Both the position numbers and the translations under genes were made by a program. Positions 10,218-21,123 of a DNA stretch of 64,000 bases are shown here, piece after piece. A model generated the notes under the pieces. It did not search any database and was not told the origin of the DNA. It saw only the letters and a program-made list of their open reading frames with translations. Position 1 is the stretch's first letter. Each line of letters begins with the position of its first letter. Origin of the DNA: Hirsutella rhossiliensis (lineage: Eukaryota > Ascomycota > Sordariomycetes > Hypocreales > Ophiocordycipitaceae); assembly GCF_020360975.1 (NCBI RefSeq), contig NW_025408676.1, positions 310,001-374,000 on the forward strand. Reading direction: 5' to 3'.

Positions 10218-13200
10218 ATAATAAAAACCGACTCCTCTACTATAAAGGTATATAAGTAAAAGCGGGATTTAAGGAAATTAAGGAATTACGTAAGACTATA
10301 TAATAGAGGGGAAGACGGAGTATAAGGTAGGATTTTCAACGGAATTTATTAGTAGTATATTAGTATATAGAAGAGGTGTTAAAGTTAATAATTATCTACC
10401 TATCTACTAGCGGACATGCTATCTTATATAAACAATTATAGCTGAACGGAAGAACCTTTCGGGACTAGATTTAGGCTGCCGTATAGCCCTAAGACTAGGG
10501 AATTCCGTAATGCCTTAAGTAAATCTAGAAGTGTCTTAGTTCTACTAATATTCGTGTTTAAAGGAGGTTGGTCGTGCTAGTGTTCTTAAGAGGTCTTAGC
10601 TAGCATTCTAAGCTAGCTCTATTCCTTCGATTCCCGATTATACGATAACCGGCAACCCGTTTAATATATAATAATATATAAAATAACGAGCGATTCTTGC
10701 TCTATAAGATAAGGTTTTATCTATAATTAATATACTACTTATTAGCTTATATAATCGGGAGAGTATATTATAGCTGCTTTATTTATAGTAGGAACACCGT
10801 TCCTTATATCTACCGTGCCTACGGTTTATAGGACGATTCTTATAGAGCCCTAAGATTAAGATAAGTAGGTAAAGGAGCTATAGGCTCGTATAGATAGAAT
10901 TATTTATAATTTAGTCTTCTCTAATAAGTAGGACCCTCTTAAGCCCCCTCTTTATCCTAGGGCAACGGACTTTATAGAGGGAGCTACCCTCTTCTCCGAG
11001 CTAACCTCTATATAGCAGAGAGCTTTTTCTACTACCTTAGGCGACTACGAGAGTTACTAAAAGGAATACCTTTACGAGACAAAGCTACTAACTACTGCTC
11101 GTACGGTAATAACGGAATCCGTTAGTACTATAAAGCTAATCTCTCTTTAAGAGGAAGAGACTCCTAGGTAGTAGCTTTTAAAGCTCGAGACCTCGATAGC
11201 TCCCTTAAGGGGCTATATAACTAACCGTATTAGGAAGACCTATACGGCCTACCTAGGAGCCTTTTCTACTAGGAACCTACTAGCTTCTTCGTAGCTAGCT
11301 AAGTAGGAAGAGATTCTTAAGGAAGCTAACTAATACTTCCTTATAGAAGCTCTTTCCGGCTAGTAGCTACGGGATATATCTCTACTAATAAAGCCTATTA
11401 GTAACGGTTACTTAACTATCTTTCGAGAAGCTAGCCGGGAACTAAATAAAGAGGCTACTAGAGTATAATAGTAAGCAGTCTTATTCCTTCGTGGCTAGCA
11501 CTTAACCTAGACGGCTCGACCTACTGCCCCTATAGCTGCTGCAGCCCCTATTACTATGGCTCCCGCTGCTGCTGCTGCGGCTGTTGCTCCTTTAGCTCCT
11601 CCTCCCTCGAGAGCCTTAACCCTGTCTTTAACGGCTGCCCCGGTCCCGGCTCCGCCTCTTACTCCGGGCCCGGCCCCGGTCCCGTTAGTTAGACCGGCCT
11701 GACTAGTCCCCTAATAGACCTTTTAGTCCGTTAGTCGAAAAATTAAGGAACTAGTCGAAATCGAACCTCTTCGTTAAAATTGGCAATAAGGGGTAAAAAG
11801 GGGAGGTTTTTAAGTAGACCTTATAGATCGGGACGAGGATTCCTTAAAGAAATAAAAGACTAAACGACGAAACGGCTGCCTAGTATATAAATCCCTAGGT
11901 TATCGATTATTATAATACTAGTAGGTCTTTAAGGAAAACCGACCTAAAGGATTTAACCCTTTAAAGAGGCTATAAGAAATAATATAATAGTCTCTTAAGG
12001 AGGACCCCTTATTATAGAAGAAGATAAACGAGATTTAGGTTGCTAGGAAATAGTAACTAACGCCGCTACTATAAATTTAAGGAAAAATCGTTAGTATAGT
12101 AAATCCGGTATTTATCTTCCCTATAGATTAGTAAGACTAACCGTTAGGACCCTCTAACTATCCCCTACGAAAATCAGCTATCCTTAACTCTAGTGCTTCC
12201 CTTAATATCTATAATATACTCTTACGATTCCGGTCCTTTAAGAAGGTATAGAAGGAATATCTTATTGCCGGGGAATTAACCGTACGGATAGAGGGATATG
12301 GAAGGGTGAATTTTACGATGAAATTACCTAATAGATCTATACGAATTCTTCGAAGGAAAAGGGTAGCTTTTTACCCTCGATTTTTAACGAGCTTAATTTC
12401 CTTCCGCCTTCTTCGAGAGGAAGGAATCTTCTAGGATACGACGTCTAAGCCTACGAGCCTAGTCTAGAAGAATTAGACTATTAGGCTTATCGAGGAGAAA
12501 TTCGGTTAATTTATTCTCGAATTCCGACCTATCCTTAGGAAGGAATCTCTTAAGAAGTTAGCTTTCCCTACTTAAAGGAGGGTAGGTTTAAAGGACCCTC
12601 TTCCGGTAGCTTAAGGAGACGGTATTCTTTAGCACGCACGACTTAGTTACCTAGGCCCCCTAGCTTTATATAAGCTAGGACAATAATAGGGCGTATAAAT
12701 AAGGGGCCTAAAGACCGTCGAATACGAATACTATAGCTAAGGAAAGACTAAGAGACGAATTTCTAAACGAACGCCTTTACGGCCGGACTAGCTATATAAG
12801 GAAATTTAGGTCGACTAGACCGACGTCTCTAGGGATTAAGAAAGCTTCGTTAAGGTAATGTTTTTTATAGACGCCTTTTTAGGGATAGTTTTCCCTTATT
12901 TCTTATAGACCTACCTAAGTAAGTATAACTAGTTTACCCTCTAAGACTTCGTTAACTAGATAAAATCCTACTTCGGCTATAAGGTAAAGAAGATACGGTT
13001 TAACGGAGAGCTATTTATAAAGGATATCTTAAATTAGCTTCGAAAAAGGGGCATTTTACCCCTCCCGTTAGCACTAAATACCTAGGCCTAGAACGGAGGG
13101 GCAGAAAGATTAAGGGGTGCTATAATAAAAAGGGCCCGTACGATAAGACTTACTATAAGGCTTCTATATAACCTTTAAAGGGAAGTCGTTAAGACCGCCT

Positions 13201-15720
13201 ATTACCTTCGGAACTAGACCCTAAGGGACCCTAGGGGACTAAGGGACTATAGGGACCTAGAAACCCTTTTTAAGACCTAAGGAATAGATTAGAAATCCCC
13301 CCTTAAGCTCTTTATAAAGAAAAGGGCCTCGCTAGCCTACCTTTATACCTATAGCTATAAGGTATACGTAATAACTACCGATATATAGCTAAAAAGGAAG
13401 AAGAAAAGAAAGCTTAATCTTAGAGCCTTTATTAGTTACCTTATTAGTTATAATTCTACGAATATCTTCTAGATCTAGATTCCTCTTTTATAGAAGGTTA
13501 TTTCGACTAGGGATATAACTTTCGATAAATCTAGCTTCTTCGACGGAAAGAGGGATTAATAGCCCCTCTTACTCTCTTAACGTTAGCTAATTTAAAAGAT
13601 TTAAATCCCCCCTTCCTAATAGTCTTAAGAAGAGGTCCTAGATAAGGAAATAAAAGAAGAAACCGACGTCGAAGTAATTAAGGATAACGCCGACTTCGAA
13701 GAAGAGGAAGCTACTAGATTAAATAATCTAGATAAAGAAGGAGACTATAAGAAAGTAGTAGAGCTAGAATATACTTACCTACCTACGCCTCCTCCTACGT
13801 AAGAAGAAGATCTAAAAGCAGCTTTTTTAGTTAGTCTTCCTATCTCGACCCTTAAGGGGGTAGGAAAGGTACCTCTCTCGAAGGATTACCTAGCTGCCTT
13901 TTTATCCCTGCTTTAAGAAGTAAAGGAAGGTATAGGGCCCGATATAGATACTAAAGAAGACTATCCTCTCCCTTATTTCGATTATTTTTCCGACTTCTAC
14001 TAAACGCTAATAAAAGACGGTTCCTACGGAGCGTTTATAGTAGGCCGGCTCTTTAAGCTATAGCTATTAGCAAGGAAGGTATATAAAAGAGACCTCCTAG
14101 ACCTACTAGCAAACTAAAAGTAGCTAGAAAGACACCCCTTTAGAGACTAATTATTTCTAGGCCTAGAAAGACTACCTAGCGTTATATAAAGAGATAGGGT
14201 CTTTTAAAGAGGTCCTTAAGGAAAAGGTAAGAGGAAAATAGGTCCTTAGCTATAAATAAGTCTTTATCTATAAAACTAATAAATATAGCTTCCTTTAAAA
14301 GTATAAGGCCTAGCTAGTTATCTATAGGAATTAATAGGAAAAAGGGGATCTACCTACTAGGGCAACTACCTTAGTAGGGATATCTTTTTAGACCCTTATA
14401 GCTATAGTAGCAGAATTCGACCTCGAACTTAATTAGATAGATATAGTTAACGCCTTTATTAACTACCTACTTAAGGAAGAAGAAGTTATCTATATATAAC
14501 TTCCTCTTAGTTTCTAATAACTAGGAAAGGTTCTATAGCTTAGGAAAGCTCTATATAGACTACGAAGATTACCCCTTTTTTAGCAATAGCATTTAATAGG
14601 TTCCCTTAAAGCCCTAGGCTTTAAGAAAGTCCCTTAGGAACCGTATATAATATAGAAGGGTAAAATCATAGTCTTTTTCTACGTCGACGATATTATCTAG
14701 GCCTACCTAAAAGAGGAAGAAGCTACTATTAGGGAGGCTATACGAGGCTTATAATAAAGGTATAAGATAACTAAGCTAAGGGAGCTAAAGTAGTTCCTAG
14801 GGATATAAATCCTTAGGAATAGGTCCTAATAGACTATCTAGCTTACTTAGGACGCCTATATCGATAAGGTCGCTTATAAATTCCTTCTTACTTCCCTTAA
14901 TAAGAAGCTTCCCTCTACGCCTATATTAGATAAAGAGCTTTTACTTAATCCGCCCTTTTAACCTAGGGAGTAAGAGAAATACTAATATTAATAAAAGGTA
15001 GGCTCCCTGCTTTTTTTAGCTATTTCTACTAGACCGGATATCTCTTTTACGGTCTCCTAGCTAGCTAGGCATAACTAGAATCCTAGCCCTAGGTATTAAG
15101 AAGTAATAGATAGAGCTATCCTTTATCTCTATTTAACGAGATTATATAGTCTACGCTTAAGAGGGTAGGAAAGTAAATAAGCTGCCGAAATCTTCCTTTA
15201 TTTAAGCGATTTATCCTTTATAGATAATTCCTTAGATAGAAAGAGCTTATAAGGGTATATTATATCCCTTTTTAAAGGAACTATTACTTAGAGAGCTTCG
15301 AAGTAAGCTACCGTTATAACTTTTAGTACGGAGGTAGAGCTACTAGCTCTTTTAGAAGTATTAAAAGAAGCGATTTTCCTTAGCCGGCTATTAATATCTT
15401 TATAACTATAAATTCCGACCTTATTAGCTATAGAATATAATAATATATAGACTATACGAATTCTTATAGAAAATAGTAAGTTATCGACCTAGCTATAGTA
15501 TATCGATATTTACTAGTATTAGTTACGCTAAGAGGTCTAAAGGGGACTTATTTCTATCTATTAAGTTCTAATAGTATTAATAAAAGCCGACGGTCTTACG
15601 AAGCCCTTACTAAAGTAGAAGCTAGCTATCTTTTTATAGTAAATTAGGCTAGAAGACGTTCGAGAGAAGCTATCCTTAGAGGCCCGCTTTAAGAGTCTAT
15701 AAGAAGAGCTAATAGCACGT
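10218..15720 (+). pseudogene. gag-pol: Copia-B1 gag-pol
   Basis: Homologous to the copy at 38400-43296, which has the clearest reading. The probable start codon is ATA at 10218 (from ATG); the frame is then broken by the solo LTR and resumes at 10814. An Ala/Pro-rich linker is near 11520-11700. The integrase region spans about 12600-13450 and carries the NGGAERL motif near 13090-13113. RT lies at about 14000-14830 with an intact YVDD at 14680-14691. RNase H ends near 15700. Stops are TAA/TAG throughout. The order gag-IN-RT-RH marks Ty1/copia. Confidence 0.87.
10241..10808 (-). repeat. Solo Copia-A LTR in Copia-B1 leader
   Basis: A complete 568-bp LTR flanked by TCTAC (10236-10240 and 10809-10813). 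Removing it with one duplication restores the uninterrupted sequence seen near 60330 and, reversed, near 43275. The termini read TATAAGG and CCTTTATA on the element strand, decayed from TG...CA. A solo LTR is the product of LTR-LTR recombination. Confidence 0.93.
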
Positions 15721-16001
15721 ATAAGAAGGTAACGTCTATAGCTAAAGAAAAGGAAGAGGTTTTTCCCTTTAAAGGGCCCCTTATTTTAATTAGGTTTTTC
15801 CCTTCTAAGAAGGCCCCCTTTCTTATAGGACTTTCTCCTCTTTTGGCCCCTTTTCCTTAAGTAGGTCTAAAAGAGCCTAGGGACCTAAAAGGGCCCTTGC
15901 TTTCCTTAAGTAAAGGGAGAAGTATAGAACTAAGAACCTCCTCTATACGCTTACTAGCCCGAAGCTATATTAGCTATACCCTTAAGGGGCAGGCTATAGC
16001 T

Positions 16002-16010
16002 AAGGGGGTA
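16002..16010 (+). other. Copia-B1 polypurine tract
   Basis: AAGGGGGTA directly precedes the 3' LTR start. The same tract precedes the 3' LTRs at 46517 and, reversed, at 38081 and 18405. It would prime plus-strand DNA synthesis. Confidence 0.75.
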
Positions 16011-16495
16011 TATCGTGAAGCGTAGCCTAATTTCGTAGTTCTCGGAGATATCCCTTAGTATAAGAGACTAAGGAAGCTAAAAACACCCGGTATAGAAGAA
16101 GGAAAAAGGAGCTAAAAAGAGGTATAGAAAGGAGGGTAAGGGTATAAGGGGAAGTAAAAGTAGCGATAGCTTCCTATAGAGGTAGCGAAAGATAAGACGG
16201 ATATACCGGTAATAGCTAGAAAAGAGGGGAAAAACTAGTAAAAAGCTCGGTAGTCGAAAGGATATTAATAGCTTCTTTAAGTAGGATCTTCTTTATTAAT
16301 TAAGATCATAGATAGGTATAAAGAGGGGCGTTAAAGAGAGGAAAGAAGGATACTTAAGGCAATATAATAATTACTCCCCTACCTATATTACTGCCCTTAT
16401 AAGAATTAAATCTCTCTGCCCTACCTATCCGACCCCTTACTTTTAATTTTACCTTTATATATTTTTATATACTTCTTATATCTCTCTTTACGAGA
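16011..16495 (+). repeat. Copia-B1 3' LTR
   Basis: It starts TATCGTGAAGCG and ends TTTACGAGA. It is of the subtype with CACCCGGTATAGAAGAAGG (about 16084-16102), shared with the LTR at 59678 but not with this element's own 5' LTR. Confidence 0.88.
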
Positions 16496-17424
16496 AATAT
16501 AGCTAGTTTTTTTATATCCTTATTAAGCTTATTATAAAGAGTAATATAGCTAATAGTTAGCGTTAGTAATCCCTTCTTTAGCTTTAAAATAAATTAAAAG
16601 TCCTCTTTTATATTTTTCTTAGCTAGAGCCTTAGTTAATAGCTTAGCTAAAGCTATAGTTAGAGCCTTAGCTAGGGCCTTAAGCGCTTTCTTTATAAGAA
16701 CCTTAGCTTATAAGCTAGCTTTAATATTTCCTTAGGTAGCCTTAAGCTACTAAGCGGCCTTAAGCTAGTATAAGGGTAATTATAAGGGCGGGGTCTTTAT
16801 AGCTACCTTCTTAAGCTATTATATAAGGGTCTTATAAAAGGGTTTAATTTTTTAGGTTTCCTTAATAGACTAAAAGGTCTATTAAAGGAAGCCCTAGGCC
16901 TAGTAATTAGGAAAGAAGTACTAAAGCTAGGGCTAGGTTTATTATAGTTATTAAAATATAAGTTAGATAAGTATAAAGCTAATAAAGCTATTTAAAATAG
17001 CTTTATTTTACCTCTTTACTTACTTTAAAAGCTAGTTTAGCTAGAAGTAGCTAGTATAAAGTAAGGCTAGGCTTAGCTTAAAGAGGCTAGTTTTTAATAT
17101 AGGCTAGGTATTATCTTTTATCTTAATATTCTTTAAGTCGTAGTTTTAGGTCTTTAGCTTTTCTTTTAAATGTTTTAAAAGGTATTAGCGTTTTAAAGCT
17201 TCTTTTAAGTAGGCCCTAGCTTCTAAGGTACTTATTTTAGCCCTTAAGTTAAAGGGGGGGGGGTTTAAAGGGGCCCTCCTTAAGCCTAAGCTAAGGTCCT
17301 AGGTTAGGTCTAAGCTAGGTCCTATTAATAAAGGGTATAATCCCTTAGTTAGTAAAGGTAAGGAAACGCTTTCTACCTATATAAAGGAAAACCTTACTTA
17401 ATTTATAAACTTTAATAGTATATT
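16496..17424. other. Unassigned decayed repeat, Gln-rich on - strand
   Basis: No motif identifies this stretch. A - strand frame is unusually rich in Gln/Leu/Lys and carries blocks such as KAKDLKLRLKEYQDKRQ near 17100-17200, which could be an ORF1/gag-like protein of a LINE. The vocabulary of short repeats (GCCTTAGCTA, CTTTAAAAG) resembles the LINE at 54-59 kb. A run of ten G lies at 17254-17263. Confidence 0.3.
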
Positions 17425-17901
17425 TCTTATAAAGAGAGATATAAAAAGTATATATAAAATATATAAAGGTAAAATTAAAAGTAAGGGGTTATATAAGTAA
17501 GGTAAAGATATTTAATTCTTATAAAGGTAGTAATTATAGTAAGGGAGTAATTATTATATTATATTAATTATCCTTCTTTCCTTTATTTAACGCCCCTTTT
17601 TATACTTATTTAGTATCTTATTTAATAAAGAAGATCCTACTTAAAGAAGCTATTAATATCTTTTTAACTACTAAGCTTTTTATTAGTTTTCCCCCTTTAT
17701 TCTAGCTATTACTAGTATACCTATCTTATCTCTTACTACTTTTATAAGAAGCTATTACTACTTTTACTTCTTATCTTAACCCTACCCTTTTCTCTATACC
17801 TCTATTTAGCTCCTTCCTTAAAACCTATTTTTTAGCTTCCTTAGCCTTTCTTACTAAGGGATATCTCTAAGAACTATAAAATTAAGCTATACTTTATAAT
17901 A
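17425..17901 (-). repeat. Solo Copia-B LTR with TSD ATATT
   Basis: 477 bp, flanked by ATATT at 17420-17424 and 17902-17906. It is heavily mutated: the family ends TCTCGCGAAG...CGCTTCGCGACA have become TCTTATAAAG...TACTTTATAATA. Only 19 bp separate it from the next LTR in the same orientation. Confidence 0.9.
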
Positions 17902-17920
17902 ATATTATATACCTATTAAT

Positions 17921-18405
17921 TCTTATAAAGAGAGATATAAGAAGTATATAAAAATATATAAAGGTAAAATTAAAAGTAAGGGGTTAAATAGGCAGGGCAA
18001 AGAGATTTAATTCTTATAAGGGTAGTAATTATAGTAAGGGAATAATTATTATATTTCCTTTATTCTTCTTCTTTCCTTTATCTAACGCCCCTCTTTATAC
18101 TTATTTAGTATCTTAATTAATAAAGAAGATCCTACTTAAAGAAGCTACTAATATCCTTTTAACTACTAAGCTTTTTACTAGTTTTTCCCCTCTTTTCTAG
18201 CTATTACTAGTATATCCGTCTTATCTTTCGCTACCTCTATTAAAAGCTATCGCTACTTTTACTTCCCTTTATACCCCTACCTTTCTTTTTATACTTCTTT
18301 TTAGCTCCTTCTTCCTTCTTTTATATTAAATATTTTTAGCTTCTTAGTTCCCTCTTACTAAGGGATATCTCTAAGAACTATAAAATTAAGCTATACTTCG
18401 CTATA
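17921..18405 (-). repeat. 3' LTR of the truncated Copia-B2
   Basis: It starts TCTTATAAAG and ends CTTCGCTATA on the + strand, followed by the pyrimidine complement of the PPT (ACCCCCTTAG). It belongs to the second LTR subtype (complement of TATAAAAGAAGGAAG). Confidence 0.87.
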
Positions 18406-20745
18406 TACCCCCTTAGTTATAGCTTGCCCTTATAGAAAGGGTAAAGCTAAATACCTAGGCCGGTAAGCGTATAGAGGAGGTCTTAGTTTATACTTATCCC
18501 TTACTTAAGAAATCCGGGTTTTAACCCTAGTCTCTTTTGGACCTACTTTAGGAAAAGGGGCCTTAAAGAGGAAATTATATCCTATAAGAAATAAGGGCTT
18601 CTCTAAGGATAAGTCCTTAAAAAGGGGGCCTTTAAGAAGAATAAGTCTTAATTAAGCTAGGGGCCCTCCTTTAGGATAAGTCCTAATTCCTCTCTTTAGC
18701 TATAAACGTCTCCTTCCTCTTATATACTATTAGCTCCTCTTATAGACTCTTAAGGCGGGCTTCTAAGGATAGCTTCTCTTAAATCTTTTCTAGCTTAATT
18801 TACTATAAAAAGATAGCTAGCTTTTACTTTAGTAAGGGCTTCGTAAGACTATTAGCTTTTATTAATACTATTAGAACCTAACGGACGGAAATAAGTCCCC
18901 TTTAGACCTCTTAGCGTAACTAATACTAGTAGATATCGATATACTATAGCTAGGTTAATAGCTTATTATTTTCCTTTATAAGAATTTATATAGTCTATAT
19001 ATTATCGTATTCTATAGTTAATAGGGTTAGAATTTATAGTTATAGAGATATTAATAGCCGGCTAAGGAAAATCGCTTTTTTTAACGCTTTTAAAAGAGCT
19101 AGTAGCTTTACCTCTATACTTAAGGTCGTAATAGTAGCTTACTTTAAAGCTTTCTAAGTAATAGTTCCTTTAAAAAGGGATATAATATACCCCTATAAGC
19201 TTTTTCTATCTAATAAATTATCTATAAAAGATAAATCGCTTAAATAAAGGAAGATTTTAGTAGCTAATTTCCTTTCCTATCCTCCTAAGTATAGACTATA
19301 TAATCTTATTAAATAAAGATAAAGGATTACTTAGTCTACTATTTCTTAGTGCCTAGGGCTAGGATTCTAGTTATACCTAGCTAGTTAAGAGACCGTAAAA
19401 GAGATATCCGGTTTAGTAGAAATAGCTAAAAAAAGTAAGGAGCTTACCTTCTATTAATATTAGTATTTCTCTTACTCCCTAGCTTAAAAGGACGGATTAA
19501 GTAAAAGCTCTTTATTTAATATAGGTATAGAGGGAAGCTTCTTATTAAGGGAATTAAAGAGGAATTTATAAGCGACCTTATTAATATAGGCGTCCTAGGT
19601 AAGCTAGATAGTCCGTTAAGACCTATTTTAAAGGATTCGTATCCCTAGGAACTACTTTAGCTCCCCTAGCTTAGTTATCTTATACCTTTATTATAGACCT
19701 TTTATAGCTTCCCTAGTAGTTACTTCTTCCTCTTTTAGGTAGGCTTAGATAATATTATTAACGTAGAAAAAGACTATAATTTTACCCTTCTATATTATAT
19801 ACGGTTCCTAAGGGACTTTTTAAAAGCCTAGGGCTTTAAGGGAACCTATTAAATACTATTACTAAAGAAAGGGTAATCTTTATAGTCCGTATAAAGCTTT
19901 CCTAGGCTATAGAACCTTTCCTAGTTATTAGAAACTAAGAGGAAGTTATATATAGATAACTTCTTTTTCCTTAAAAGGGTAGTTAATAAAAGCATTAACT
20001 ATATCTATCTAATTAAGTTTAAGGTCGAATTTTACTACTATAGCTATAAGGGTCTAAAAAGACATCCCTACTAAGGTAGTTACCTTAGTAAGAAGATCCC
20101 TTTTTTCTTACTAGTTCCTATAAATAACTAGCTAGCCTTTATACTTTTAAAGGAAGCTATATTTATTAGTCTTATAAATAAAGACCTACTTATAGCTAAG
20201 GACCTATTTTCCTCTTATACTTTCCTTAAGGACCTCTTTAAACGACCCTATCTCTTTATATAAGGCTAAGTAGTCTTTCTAGGCCTAGAAAAACTAGTCT
20301 TTAAAGGGGTGTTTTTCTAGCTACTTTTAATTTACTAGTAGGTCTAGGAGGTCTCTTTTATATACCTTTCTTACTAATAGCTATAGCTTAAATAGCTAGC
20401 TTACTATAAATACTCTATAGGAACTATCTTTTATAGGCGTTAAATAAAAGTCGGAAAAACGATTAAAATAAGGGAGTAGTTAGTCCTTTTTCGTAACTAT
20501 ATTAGGCCCTATACCTTCCTTTACTTCTCGAAGTAAGGATAAAAAGGCAGCTAGGTAATCCTTTAAGAGAGGTGCCTTTCCTACCCCTTTAGGGGTTAAG
20601 ATAAGAAGACTAACCGAAAAAGCTACTTTTAGATCTTTTTCTTATTCTATAAAAGGAGGCATAGGAAGGTAAGCGTATTCTAGCTCTACCGCTTTCCTAT
20701 AGTCTCCTTCCTTATCTTAATTATTTAATCTAGTAGTTTAATAAG
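18406..20745 (-). pseudogene. pol: Truncated Copia-B2 pol: RNase H and most of RT
   Basis: Reads right to left and aligns with 38082-40380. RNase H lies near 18780-19150. The RT box reads YVNN near 19755-19770 (from YVDD; the codons lost G to A). The frame stops at about 20745 in the RT-integrase linker, where the sequence changes. The 5' two thirds of the element are absent, so this is a dead 3' fragment. Confidence 0.85.
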
Positions 20746-20808
20746 AACGAGGGTATATACCTAAAGTATATATAGTATATAACTAAGGATTATTAGAGTA
20801 ATTAACTA
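20746..20808. other. Short AT-rich remnant left of Gypsy-Y
   Basis: Sixty-odd bases between the truncated Copia-B2 and the Gypsy-Y LTR, ending in the duplication AACTA (20804-20808). The right-hand flank of Gypsy-Y is Gypsy-Z, so this should be the same target, but I could not align it with confidence. Confidence 0.4.
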
Positions 20809-21110
20809 TATAACTATTTAATTATCGGTCCTATATATAGCTCTAAGGGCCTTAGGTTATAAATATAAGTCTTAGAGATTTCTTTACCTTATACCTTTTT
20901 ATCTTTACTAAAGTCGCGTAACTAGCGGTCTTTACTTTAAAGAGGAAAAATAAAAATTTAAATTAACTATAATTAAAGAAGATACCTTATTAAATAATTA
21001 AGGTCTTTATAATACCTTTAAGTATACTTAGAAGTAAGTTAGAAGGGGAGTATTAAGGGTCTTATCCCTTTAACGGGCTAATATTTATAGGGGTATAATC
21101 TTTCTTATTA
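20809..21110 (-). repeat. Gypsy-Y 3' LTR
   Basis: 302 bp, TATAACTATTTAATTATCGG to CTTTCTTATTA on the + strand. It aligns end to end with 36097-36398. The TA...TA ends are decayed TG...CA. Confidence 0.9.
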
Positions 21111-21123
21111 AATTCCTCCTTAG
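21111..21123 (-). other. Gypsy-Y polypurine tract
   Basis: On the - strand AAGGAGGAATT lies directly before the 3' LTR. It fixes the element's orientation independently of the coding motifs. Confidence 0.6.

Larger units (their letters stand above)
9600..16495 (+). mobile_element. Copia-B1: Ty1/copia element with mismatched LTRs and a nested solo LTR
   Basis: LTRs lie at 9600-10075 and 16011-16495, with PBS after the first and PPT before the second. The gag-pol frame runs left to right. A 568-bp Copia-A solo LTR plus a 5-bp duplication sits in the leader. Flanking pentamers are ACTAT (9595-9599) and AATAT (16496-16500), not a perfect duplication. The two LTRs are of different subtypes, so this may be a recombinant of two copies. 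Confidence 0.87.

Noticed and set aside
20809..21110. Solo LTR of Gypsy-Y
   Set aside because: AACTA pairs this LTR with the one at 36097-36398, and a PPT lies on its inner side.
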